Below are positions 54,171-64,000 of a stretch of 64,000 bases of DNA, piece by piece. Under the pieces are notes generated by a model. That model saw only the letters and a program-made list of their open reading frames with translations. It did no database searches and had not been told where the DNA came from. Within the stretch, counting starts at the first letter, position 1. Every line of letters begins with the position of its first letter. This DNA is from Spisula solida. Its lineage: Eukaryota > Mollusca > Bivalvia > Venerida > Mactridae. The DNA is taken from NCBI GenBank assembly GCA_947247005.1, contig OX365952.1, positions 48,526,722 to 48,590,721 of the forward strand, written 5' to 3'. A program made the position numbers and the translations under genes.

Positions 54171-57100
54171 TACAGTACTGTTTAAACTAAACTTGACACC
54201 CTTGTGTACATGGAGTGCACAAGGTTTAAACATCGTGTTCACTACTAGTGTACTTGGAGTGCACTTTACCTGGAGTACACATGATGTTACAGTTTAACTC
54301 TTATTTGTTAGTCATGTACTTGGCCAGTATCTGCTTTTTGAACATGTTATACATTATTGTACTGAAACTAGATTGATTATGGTTGGAATGAAAATAAGTT
54401 ATATATAAACTTAAAAAATAAATTTTCTGGAGTTAAATTGTTTTCCTTCTTCTTTGAAGTATGTTTAAATTGGTCTAAACCAAAAACTATGGGATATGCC
54501 ATCATATGAATATTGGCGTGAATTAATGAATGAATAGTAAAACATGTAGTTATTGTATACAAATATATTAAAATACAAAACTGTTTAGGAATATTTTTAC
54601 AGGAATAAATTAATATAAGTAAACAGGTGAATAAAATAAATTCAGACATAAATAATGACCAAGGGTATTGTGTAAATGCTGATTTGCTTATAAACTAAAA
54701 CATTATAAGTAATGAAATTGTATTGTAACGTTAGTTCTCAGTATATCTAAATACTATGAAATGAATTTACTTGTTTTGTTTATATTTTTTGTATAGATTA
54801 AATACCCCAAGTTTTCATTAAAAACTATTAGACAGGGGAAGTTTGACACTGTAAAACAACACATCTCCTAATCCAGATTATCTAGAAGGTGTGAAGTGGC
54901 TGTTCAGCTTTCTTATTGAGAAGGGAAATTTGTAAAGTTGTCAACTGTTAGTTGATTTTTAAATTTGTCATTCTTTATTTGTACCTTATGTTATATTATT
55001 TGACCACATTAAACTTAACCATAACTTGTTCAAGTCTGGATGAGAGTCAGTTAGATGTGATTGACTAATACATGTACATGTACTATACTTGCATAAAATG
55101 TTTCATTTCTTTAATAATTTAATTCTTTAATTAAATTTTCCCAATATTACTGTACAGCTTGCCAAATGTGCAATAACTATTTGTATTTAAAAATGATACA
55201 CTGATAATGAAGGGGTTATACTGGGTAACAAATACTTATCATGAACCATACATGCTTTAGGGTTCAACCTCGCACAGCATGGGGGAAATCATCAAATGAT
55301 GTCATCCAAGATTCTTATCATACGGTATATTGTACCCGAGACCCTAATGGTATATAGGGTCCCTGATTGTAATATTCCTCTAGAAATATACAATTATGCA
55401 GATCTTATAGATCTTACAATGGTTTAAAGGATGTCCATTTAATGATATTGAAAGAAATATGTTTTTACAAAATTTTATTATATGACTACCAGTACACATG
55501 TTTTAAATGATACGAGTTATCTCTTACATCCAATAACTCGAGTTATAAAAAGTCTGACCATGATTTTTTGATGCGTCCTTTGTTATTTAAATTGTATTCT
55601 TTAGGAAAGTAGAATTGTTTTAAATGAGACAGGAATTAAGTCACTGTTAAAATAGAATTAATAGTTTAAGAGATAAGGCATGTGCATTTAATGCTTAAGG
55701 GGCTTAAGCAGTATTTAAAGATAGTATGCGGGAAGTCGCGGGACTGATGCCGTAAACGTTTTAAGTCGGATGTTGAGAGAGATTTTATTAAGTGAAATAG
55801 AGAATTAATGTTTGAGAATCAACCTTAGATAAATAAGTGTAAACTAAAGTATTTCAGGAATATGTATGAACTTGAACATAATGCCTTCATCAAAATTTAA
55901 TTGAGAACATAATTGTCGCTATTTTTTTAAAGAAGATCGAATATACTAGAATATCACTTTATAGTTGGAATGTGATATATTGCTTTAAATACCTATGTGA
56001 CATAATGCTAAAAAATAAAATTTTACGTCTTACAAAATTATGACATAGTTATTTTTTCTGATTATAATGCCAAATTTACAACTGTTAAGTGCAAAACTAA
56101 TTGTTTTTATAATGAGTTCAGTCATAGGTTATCTTTAGTCTCTGGTTCAGTCCAGCATATTTTGTTTCAAACTTATCTAGATCTCTACTTCTTTCCTGTG
56201 CAGTAAGATTTGTATATACATGTATGTTAATTTGTCAACAATAGTGTTGTTTATTCCAAATATACAGCATTATGGGATTAAATGATAAGGACCCTAAATG
56301 TCATGCCTGGGGGCTTTTTGTGTTCATTGAAATTTTACCAATAGTTATATGTCAGCTATAATTGGATTATATGATACTGACCATACAGCTAGTATCTCAC
56401 CCAGGCTTAATTAATCTAAATTAACATGATCTCCCCCGAAAGAAACATGATTATATCAATTTTGTGTTGTTTTATTCCAAACACGCAAGTGTATTTCACC
56501 ATGATGTAAATGACACGAATCACAAATTCAAATAACAGGGATTTATACTCATTCAACATGCATAGTGTGGAGATAACTTTAATAAGACTAACTCAATTAA
56601 AACAACGTTCACACGAAAGATATTGAACGCATCTACTTACATTTTAAGAATATATGAGTCAATACCAATCTCTATTCTTAAAGTCAATCTGATTAAAACG
56701 TTCTTCTCAGTTCTCAAAGCATTTTAACTACTGGTAATTGCAATAAAATTATGTAATACGACTTGGTTGCCATCAATAAAATATTAATAATTATATAAAG
56801 CATAATTAATGGAATTGAATTACTTTCAACTTCAACCTATCATAATATGGTTAATGAATAATATTCATCATATTAATTATATGAAAAAAATACATGTTCT
56901 TCTTTTTTTTATTTGAAGCATGCATGCATTTATCTGTAAATTTAGTACAAACTAGTATTACATATTATCATCTTAAAATTAAACTAAAATTCAGCAATGC
57001 ACAATATAAATCTAATATTATAATAGATCTAGTAATAAATAATCTAATTTATAAATCCTTCTTCACACTATTGTGTAAAATAAACATGCCTTATAGCCTA

Positions 57101-57362
57101 CCTATCCGACTGAAGTGCACTTCTTGTGCACTTTGATGTGCACTTGGAGTGCACATGTAGTGCACACCATGTTTAAACCTTGTGCACACCATGTTTAAAC
57201 CTTGTGCACACCATGTTTAAACCTTGTGCACACCATGTTTAAACCTTGTGCACACCATGTTTAAACCTTGTGCACACCATGTTTAAACCTTGTGCACACC
57301 ATGTTTAAACCTTGTGCACACCATGTGCACTTTGTGTCAAGTTTAGTTTAAACAGTACTGTA
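54171..57362. mobile_element. Non-autonomous TIR transposon with TA duplication, 3.2 kb
   Basis: Element 54173-57360, with TA on each side. The left end CAGTACTGTTTAAACTAAAC plus TTGACAC is perfectly mirrored at the right, and the similarity extends through GTGCAC and GTTTAAACC motifs for about 60 bp. TA duplications and CAGTA ends suggest the Tc1/mariner/pogo group. The interior is AT-rich (over 2.7 kb) with no transposase; the frames at 54377-54649 and 56894-57136 have no known domain. It interrupts the outer repeat. Confidence 0.78.
57160..57325 (+). repeat. 22-bp tandem repeat inside the right TIR arm
   Basis: The unit ACACCATGTTTAAACCTTGT plus GC is repeated seven times with almost no change (CATGTTTAAACC at 57168, then every 22 bp to 57300). 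It contains GTGCAC and TTTAAA palindromes and is an amplification of the terminal inverted repeat itself; the left arm has one copy. Confidence 0.9.
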
Positions 57363-57915
57363 GGTTTGCATATGTGTAGCGGTCTCTAACTTAGTCCGAC
57401 TTAGACGAACGAGGTGCCAAACGCCAGAATCCGTTGAACAAAGTTTACCTAAGTTACTGAAACACTATTGAAAGTTCGTCTGCGCTAACCACTTGTGTTG
57501 CTACCCGTTGGCGTACGCTGGACAAACGTTCTTTTGCGTTGGGAAAAGTTGGCTTACGTCACCCCTTGCGTTACTACCGCGTTCATTGCGCTGGATACCC
57601 GTTGGCCTCCGCTAGATAAACGTTCGACTAAATTCATTATCACCACGCATGTTTAATTAACATGCGTGTTATCACCATCAGCAGACGTTTGCGAACGGAG
57701 TTTAACTTTAACCAACTTTGATCAACTTAATTCAGCGTTCAGGAACGTTTATAAACGGAGCACAACTTACATCAGCGTTTATTTCCAAACGTCAGCGAAG
57801 TTTTTGCATGTTAAAATTTTTCAACGAATACAACGTTCATCAGCGTTTACCAACGATCGTAAACTTTTCAAAACGTTTAGTAACTTTTACTAGCGGAGCT
57901 GAACGTCGATAAAGC

Positions 57916-59401
57916 TGGGTTCACACTCGACCGACGTAGCTTTTTTGCGGATACATTATGCGGACGACTCATGTTGGTGCCGAAAGCGGAGACATGGAAT
58001 AGACCCAACAGCTTTCAACCAGTTCATTTTTTTTGGCGAACACGGACACGCGGTTGCGGAACGCGGACACGGAGATATAGAATACCGCGGCCTTGTGAGA
58101 AATGGACAATTAATAGTGAAAAACGTTGCTAAAGTGAGGTAATTGCTCAAGGCAGGGCCGATATGGAGGATACAATTAACATGGCTTGCCGAAATATTCT
58201 TTCCGTGAATACCTTATATATAACCTTAAATAAAGTCTTTAATTAATATAAAGACAACTCCAAATTGAAACCAAGTTTGCCCTTCATCTCGGTGTGTAAC
58301 ATTTCGATAAAAATTATATCTCGAGTCGTCTACTGATTGAGGTATCTAGGGTGTTCGAGGCAAATGCTGATCGATGCGTTTAAGTTCTCATGTACGTATA
58401 ACTCGTTGAATCAGGTCACTCACCTGTTTACATAACATTGTGTATATAAACATTGTAATTTATATTACTAATTTATAGGTTTAATAGATATAATATCTAT
58501 GAGTATATAGCTAGGTGAATAAAGTATTGATTTTCACTGCAATTTCAACCGATTAAAATATTTCGAACAATAAAAATGTTTTATTTTGATATTACATTGT
58601 TGGTCTATAAGTCACAGACCTGATTAAGCAGAGTGTACATGAAATGCGAGTTTGTCAATGATATTTTAAGTATGTTTAAATCAGAATTTATCATACATGT
58701 ATAAATTTTGAAATAATTCATATTTCCATGGTCATCTAGAGTTCAGATTTTTACAAATTATACATCAAACTAAATATTTTGACACAAATATCTTATGTTC
58801 GCAATACTTTGAACAACAGCCCGTTGGTTCAATCTAATAATTCTTGCGATTATATAACGAGGAATGTGGTGACCTCAGTCACCTCGGGTGAACTGGTCAG
58901 GTCAAGAGCAATGAATGAAAACACGTTACGATACCAGGTAATTAAGGAATACTACTTGAGGCGCTGATGGGGGCACATGATTCATTTAACCGAATTTTGA
59001 TTTATTTCGACCAACCTGGATTCGTATTCGCAAATGTGTAAATGTTTTACGTAGAACTGTTTTCTATTTGTTTCATCTTAGACAATTCTTACTGTTTCTA
59101 TCTGAGAAAAAACATTTGTTCGCAAGAAGTATAAAAAAAATTAATGAAGCAACTTCGAAAACGTGTATTTCTAAGACAAAACAATATCTCAGAAATTGTG
59201 TTAATATGAGCAGAGTTGCTTCGATTTAAGCAATGATTGTTAAGTTATGATTTTGTTTTATTAGTTAATATTATAATAATAAGAGTCTTTTTCGAAAAGC
59301 ATCGTTATTTCAAAGTCGACTGTAATATGCAGGACACTGAATACATTACTGATCTTGGATGAAAAAAAATCCTATATTTTATATTCCCTTTCCGTTAAGT
59401 G
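57916..59401. other. Spacer, no gene recognised
   Basis: 57916-58150 is GC-richer (GCGGACGACTC, CGCGGACACGGAGATATAGA) and looks like part of a repeat or another transposon, but no end or domain is clear; the 65-codon frame there is open on both strands. The rest is AT-rich. Confidence 0.35.
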
Positions 59402-59546
59402 GTATACATGCCCTGCGTTCAAGGAAATCGCACGTGACTCACATTTCGTACCTGTAACGAACCAGATTCGAAACGTTTCGTACCTGGTACGTACAGGTAC
59501 GAAACGGGCTTCACGTTATTTTTCCTTGTACGCAGGGATGGTATAC
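59402..59546. repeat. 145-bp imperfect palindrome (foldback)
   Basis: GTATACATGCCCTGCGTTCA with AGGAAA at the left is mirrored by TTTCCTTGTACGCAGGGATG with GTATAC at the right. Inner arms CATTTCGTACCTGTA and TACAGGTACGAAA also pair, and the centre holds AACGTTTCG and GGTACGTACC. It is either a small foldback element or a large hairpin. Confidence 0.7.
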
Positions 59547-60309
59547 ACTGTAATCTGTTATACATTTTTATGTGAAGCAATAAGAAAACCATGTACATTG
59601 TATGTTGTGTCGGGTAGTGACGAAGATACCTCCGTGTTCGAGCCTCATATATAACAGGTTGCGGTGATTACGGCTAGCCTATACATGTCTTCCACATGTG
59701 GAAAATGTGCTTGTTGTTTGTGGAAGAATAGGTTTAAGTATATACTTACTGACAATTATCTCCATAAAACCGGTTTGGTCAACTGGGTACTGTTTTATCC
59801 AACACTTAGTTACGCTCAAATTATTTTTTTATAGTTTTTTAACAACTGCAAATTGTTGACGGATATGGTTTGTAGCAGTTCTTTATCTGAATCATTATTA
59901 GTATTGCTTGTAAACAAATAATAAAAAAACAGTACACCGGTCTGCCATGTATGCCTAATTCTAATGAAATGTTAAAGCGGAGTACATTACAAATAATTAT
60001 GAAAGTTTAATTTGGGCCGTGAGAGAGAAAATACTTGAAGATACAACATAGAAGTATAGCAATATTTATGGAATTTAATATACAATAAACTGATATAAAT
60101 ATATAATAAATAATGGTATAACAATCAAACAACGATTGCGATCATTGCCTTGGTTTCCGTATAACATTATCAAAACGCACGTGCATCAGTTACTAAACGC
60201 CCACACATGTGACCCTCCCGCCAAAAAATATTGACCCGATCCCCATAACCGGCCTCATTTGAGGTTACGCTAGTGAAGAGTGTTACGGCTCTTAACGTGG
60301 AATACGAGA
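59547..60309. other. Spacer, no gene recognised
   Basis: AT-rich, no coding signal recognised. Confidence 0.4.
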
Positions 60310-60323
60310 AGGTCATGGGGTCA
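60310..60323 (+). promoter_or_regulatory. DR2 nuclear-receptor-like site
   Basis: AGGTCATGGGGTCA: two perfect RG(G/T)TCA half-sites in direct repeat with two spacer bases, the DR2 arrangement bound by RAR/RXR in other animals. It lies 141 bp upstream of a candidate exon and 2.9 kb upstream of the CYP26-like exon. Chance occurrence is possible. Confidence 0.35.
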
Positions 60324-60463
60324 TTAAATGGATAACATCTAGTAAATAAAAGACCTCAACCACCAAAATACACATCATTTCCCTCCAAGTTATTCGTACA
60401 CTGTGCATCTCCTTGTTTCTGCCGTATATTTCTATAATCTTATTTATTTATTTATTATTAAAT

Positions 60464-60579
60464 ATGAATGAAACGGTTGTACAAATCGTGAATGCGTCCG
60501 CCAATGAGCTATTACCTTCTGTTGTTACATTTCACTCGGGGATTTCAGGACCTTTCAGCACCAATGATACTATATTCAG
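60464..60579 (+). CDS. Candidate first coding exon, unknown protein
   Basis: ATG 60464 opens MNETVVQIVNASANELLPSV and VTFHSGISGPFSTNDTIF, then a strong donor TTCAG|GTATGT at 60580 (phase 2). Two N-glycosylation sequons (NET, NAS) near the start would suit an extracellular N-terminus. Next exons were not found, no family is recognised, and it may be non-coding. Confidence 0.28.
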
Positions 60580-60659
60580 GTATGTTGTTCTGAGTTTATA
60601 TCAATCTCTGTTCTTTTATTTCACGCCGCTTTGCAATAATGTTTTGTAACGTTTCAGTA

Positions 60660-61070
60660 AAACATACATGTGCGGTCGATGGACCTGAATGTGACGTCAT
60701 TCAGAAACCATCGTAGAAAACTTAAGATTTTCTCTTCTTTCTTTTTAAAAAAAACCAAGTATACTGTAAAATAATTATTTTTCTAGGGAGGTATATTTTC
60801 CTTGATTTCGTTGTTATAAACTCGACCACGATGTCTATATATAATGCCCACGATTAATCGAGAATATGTGTTCATTTGTCGATGTTTTGTAATCACAAAT
60901 TTGTGACTTCATGAAAATGCATTTTGATCAAAATCCAGGAAATTCTATACCCACGAATGTGTGATTTTACGAATCGATGCTCTAATTTAGGATTATGCCG
61001 AATTTGTGCTCTGAACTTTCATGTAATTTTGTCTGAAAAAAGTGAGCTATGGTAACTGTTTAATTAACAG
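60660..61070. other. Spacer, no gene recognised
   Basis: AT-rich. No exon signal. Confidence 0.4.
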
Positions 61071-61552
61071 TGTCAAAGTCACGCGGTATTGTTATACCGC
61101 GTGGCTTTGACATCACTAAAGGCTACAAATCCAAGACGAAATTTGTCAGCATTGAAAAACACATAGCCGTTTCGATAAGTATTTTAATTGCTATTCCGAT
61201 TTCTATAAAACATAATTATACGCACATCTAAGGGAAATACGCAAGCTTTCAACAAAATGTAGGACCCCTATCAGCAGCTGGGCCGTTTTGTCTTGCATCC
61301 TGTGAAACATTGGAGAAAAGACGGCTTAAAACTGTAGTCCGACACTCCGAAGGTTCCACAGGATGCTAGAAAAAACTACAAAGCTGTTGAACAAAACCTA
61401 TTATGTCGATGAAAGCATTAAGTTTCCCTTAGATAGGCGAATATTTAATAGAAATATATGGAGAAATAAAATACTCATGGCTACATTTGTTCTCGAAGTG
61501 AGGCAAATTTCGTCTTGGATCTGTAGCCCAAAGTCACGTGGTATTGCAACCC
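61071..61552. mobile_element. Foldback/MITE-like element with ACGAAATTTG ends
   Basis: 61071-61112 is a hairpin: TGTCAAAGTCACGCGGTAT, loop TGTT, and its complement with one G-T pair. The right half of that hairpin plus GGCTACAAATCCAAGACGAA is repeated inverted at about 61504-61552 (TTCGTCTTGGATCTGTAGCC, then CAAAGTCACGTGGTAT). Inside, GCATCCTGTG and CACAGGATGC are also inverted. No coding; target duplication not seen. Confidence 0.6.
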
Positions 61553-62236
61553 AGACTAATTAAGCTCGAACTGCAACTGCGATGTAGTTGGCAGCGGTCA
61601 GGAGACAATGCGCTTCTTAAAGAATGCCTTTATGGACAAATTCAACAGCCGAGAGTGTCTCACGTTCGGTGTTACAGAGAGAAACGAATAAAGTTAGGAT
61701 TTTTTGTATAGATCTTTATTGCAAACGGACCACAGTTAAGCTTAATTATTTCACCATTATCAAAGATCAGACACGTATTCTTTGCCATTATCAATTTTGT
61801 ACGCTAAAGTCTCAAATTAAAATTTGTTTATTTTTTGCTTCTACGAGTAAGTCAATGTGTTTGCCTTGTGTGTATTTAAAGCCACATTGTCTCTCCCAAA
61901 CTTTTTTTCCGATCATCTAGTATATAGACTAAATACAAAGAATTGGGATGTTTTTTTCAGAAACGACCAATAATTAATGACATACTTTTAGCTATTTCTT
62001 TCAAAATAGTATGCCAAAAAACGTATGGAAGGAAAATACTAATTTTGCAAGAGCTGCTCCCCTTAGACTATGCATGTATTGTTTACATGTCGTTATTTTG
62101 TTTACAAACCAACTGGGTGCTTTATTTTGTTTTCTGCCATCTTATGGTGTTTTCCACCTTTGGGCCTCATATAAATGCTTAAAATGCATCTTTCTGCAGA
62201 TAGGTTGCAAAGTTATTGCTTTTTGGAAATAGCCGT
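61553..62236. other. Spacer, no gene recognised
   Basis: AT-rich. Several 60-100 codon + frames at 61624-62232 overlap each other and have no domain. Confidence 0.4.
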
Positions 62237-63138
62237 TTAAGGATGCTGGAGCGGTTTAATGCGCATGCGTCATTTGTCATAGTACGTTATGTGCCTTATA
62301 AATGTAAAAATGTGTCAAAATAATCTAAAATAAATCAAGTTGAACAGTTTTTATAAGTATTATGCAATAAATTTAGAAAATTCTAATCGAAATGACGGTT
62401 TCCATTCCGAGAAAAATATTACATTACAAAATAGGTGGGTGGGGTAAAAAAATAAAAATATTGCTATTTATACCAAATGACTTATTTGGGAGTCAGGTTC
62501 GTTTGGTAATGTTTGTTTATTGTGTGTTGATGTGTTTTCGCGATATTTACATGTTCAATAAATTTTATTTTAAGCGTTTTCATTGATTTTCTCAGCATTT
62601 TAGCCACATTTAACCAAAATAAAAACAAAAATTGCGAAAAAGATACCTCGGTGACATATATTTTTATTGCATAATTTTGAAGATCTATGTCACTTGACTT
62701 ATTTAACAAAATATTAAAAAAAGTTTAGGTGGGAAAAAAAGTTATTAGGATTTTATCTGGGTGCTATTTTGCTGCATGAAATATGAAGTGGGTGGGGTAA
62801 AAGAGCAATATATATTAGACCAAAATTAAATATACCCTTTTTGGTATCTTGATCATGTATAACAATGTGTACCCAAACAATATTGAAAAATAATTTATTA
62901 TTTAGATCTCAGACATCAATTAAAAATGTCAAATTTGAACAACACCACAAATTTACCAATTTCCATGGAATTATAAAAAATATTCATACACACTTCAATC
63001 AGGGCTGATTACCCGAAAAACGAGTTCCGTGACCTAGTGTTTTTTCATCATATTTTGTGTCAGTATAGATCTATTTACTTCCTGGCAAATTTTAAGCAAA
63101 TTCTGAAGGTGGGATCCTAAGCGCTCCAACATCCTTAA
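62237..63138. mobile_element. TIR element with TTAA duplication, 0.9 kb
   Basis: Element 62241-63134. TTAA flanks both ends (62237-62240, 63135-63138). Left GGATGCTGGAGCGGTTTA and inverted right GGATGTTGGAGCGCTTA agree at all but two or three positions. TTAA is the target of piggyBac, Kolobok and Sola3-type transposases; I cannot choose between them. No transposase. GGGTGGGGTAAAA occurs twice inside (about 62437 and 62791). It ends about 95 bp before the CYP26-like ATG and so lies in its promoter region. Confidence 0.77.
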
Positions 63139-63233
63139 GGCATAATGGGACTGTAACGAAATAGAAAAGAAACATTTATTCACACATGTGTCACATACTT
63201 ATTCGTTTTCTTAAACAAAAAGGAACTTCTCTC

Positions 63234-63473
63234 ATGATTTATACAATACTAATTTTTATATTTATCCATTTTTTCAGCGGTTCGTTTAAAAGTATACTGA
63301 CAACTTCCTTCTTATTTCATCATGTGTTGGTTCCCGGAGTTATAATGTATTTATGCTGCTGTCTGTGGAACCAGTTTGTCAAAATGTCACGTGACACCGG
63401 ATGTAAGTTACCACTGCCCCCTGGTGGATACGGGTTACCGTTTATCGGCGAGACTTTACACATCCTTATATGG
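63234..63473 (+). CDS. CYP26: CYP26-like cytochrome P450, first coding exon (partial gene)
   Basis: 80 codons from ATG 63234; an in-frame ATG at 63186 is an alternative start. The N-terminus MIYTILIFIFIHFFSG and the segment VPGVIMYLCCCLWNQF are hydrophobic, as in microsomal P450s anchored in the ER membrane. The end, CKLPLPPGGYGLPFIGETLH, is the Pro-rich hinge: the LPLPPGxxGxPFxGETL form is characteristic of the CYP26 family of the CYP85 clan. A strong donor G|GTAAGT closes the exon after ILIW at phase 0. CYP26 enzymes hydroxylate retinoic acid and related retinoids; whether this mollusc enzyme uses them is unknown. The heme-binding Cys and other exons lie beyond the window. Confidence 0.8.
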
Positions 63474-64000
63474 GTAAGTTACGTTACTCATACGTTACTA
63501 ATACATGTAATGCCGCAAACTAGTAATCTCGGCTTTAACGCATTGTAATAACACAGTGTATAAACGTGTCAACTTCCGGTTATTGCAATAAGTCATACAC
63601 ATTAAATTGTATAGTCTCACAATAAGTCATACAGTGACCGGAAATGACAGAACAAGTTGAATTGTACAGTATCCTAATACGTCATACAATGTCAAGGTTT
63701 ATACGCTACGAATAGACCTATGACACAATAATGAGCCTTCCTAGAGTATATATTGACCGAATAATATGGACATAGCCGATGTTTCACGATTGGTTATGCC
63801 AATATTGCAATTTTGTTTCTAGTTTCATGCTCCTGTTTAATATATAAGAATTAGTGCAAGGTACAAACAATGTTCAATATTTTGAAAAAAAAACGAAACA
63901 ATTGTTTGCGTATGGTACGATTGTGACATACATGACCTATTGTATTTGGTTAATTGCTGTCATAAGCGTCTATTGTATCGTTATTATTTTGAAGTTTGTA
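63474..64000 (+). other. First intron of the CYP26-like gene (incomplete)
   Basis: It begins GTAAGTTACG and runs to the window edge with no acceptor-plus-exon seen. The motif AATAAGTCATACA recurs near 63585, 63621 and, as AATACGTCATACA, 63677, a loose short tandem repeat. Confidence 0.55.

Larger units (their letters stand above)
53930..57915 (+). repeat. Outer repeat with AAGCTGGGTTCACACT, split by a TIR element
   Basis: AAGCTGGGTTCACACT occurs at about 53930 and again at 57912, in the same orientation. Both arms (53930-54170 and 57363-57911) are rich in AACGTTT, CAGCGTT and AACG motifs in the same orientation, unlike any other part of the window. The two arms become contiguous if 54173-57360 and one TA are removed. 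This may be a degenerate tandem repeat or a transposon whose matching end I cannot see. Confidence 0.45.

Noticed and set aside
57945..58142. 65-codon + frame after the AAGCTGGGTTCACACT repeat
   Set aside because: Open on both strands, no domain recognised, and within repeat-like sequence.

Overview
The window reads as nuclear DNA of a lophotrochozoan animal, most likely a bivalve mollusc. It is AT-rich, has introns with canonical GT/AG borders, and carries the 135-175 bp tandem elements common in bivalve genomes, which open ACAAGAGGGC and close in GAGCTAAAAA. Most of it is transposable elements in various states of decay. Host coding sequence is sparse and sits mainly at 26.8-42 kb and at the right edge.

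Layout. 1-1703: no gene seen. 1704-6148: Ty3/Gypsy element with nearly identical 205-bp LTRs but a broken gag-pol. 6.6-8.6 kb: a possible exon scrap and relics of a gag-like ORF. 9.6-10.35 kb: bivalve tandem repeat. 10.34-17.84 kb: 5'-truncated BEL/Pao element, interrupted at 14186-15673 by a LINE derivative that carries only ORF1. 17.84-18.12 kb: scrap of a DEDD exonuclease. 18.5-25.7 kb: gag relics alternating with tandem repeats, a 107-bp minisatellite and a transposon-derived coding relic.

26.8-42 kb, minus strand: a C2H2 zinc-finger locus. It holds two intact zinc-finger terminal exons, a decayed third copy and an upstream acidic exon. The intact fingers have phase-0 acceptors and the acidic exon a possible phase-0 donor, which suggests (not proven) alternative 3' exons of the longitudinals-lacking type. 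The locus is invaded by a pogo/Tigger transposon (31942-38575), a mariner-like element and a hAT derivative.

The most unusual content is a pair of non-autonomous DNA transposons (27866-30681 and 32818-36406). They have TGTARCAGTC termini and CCGG target duplications, and are filled with a 60-bp minisatellite in which every unit holds a roughly 34-nt near-palindrome centred on ACTAGT. One copy sits in a tRNA-like sequence, which sits in the intron of the Tigger transposase gene: three nested insertions. The termini and CCGG duplication recall Ginger transposons.

44-64 kb is gene-poor and holds many terminal-inverted-repeat elements, most with recognisable target duplications. Two candidate first exons are weakly supported. 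At 63234-63473 lies the first coding exon of a CYP26-like cytochrome P450, which continues beyond the window.
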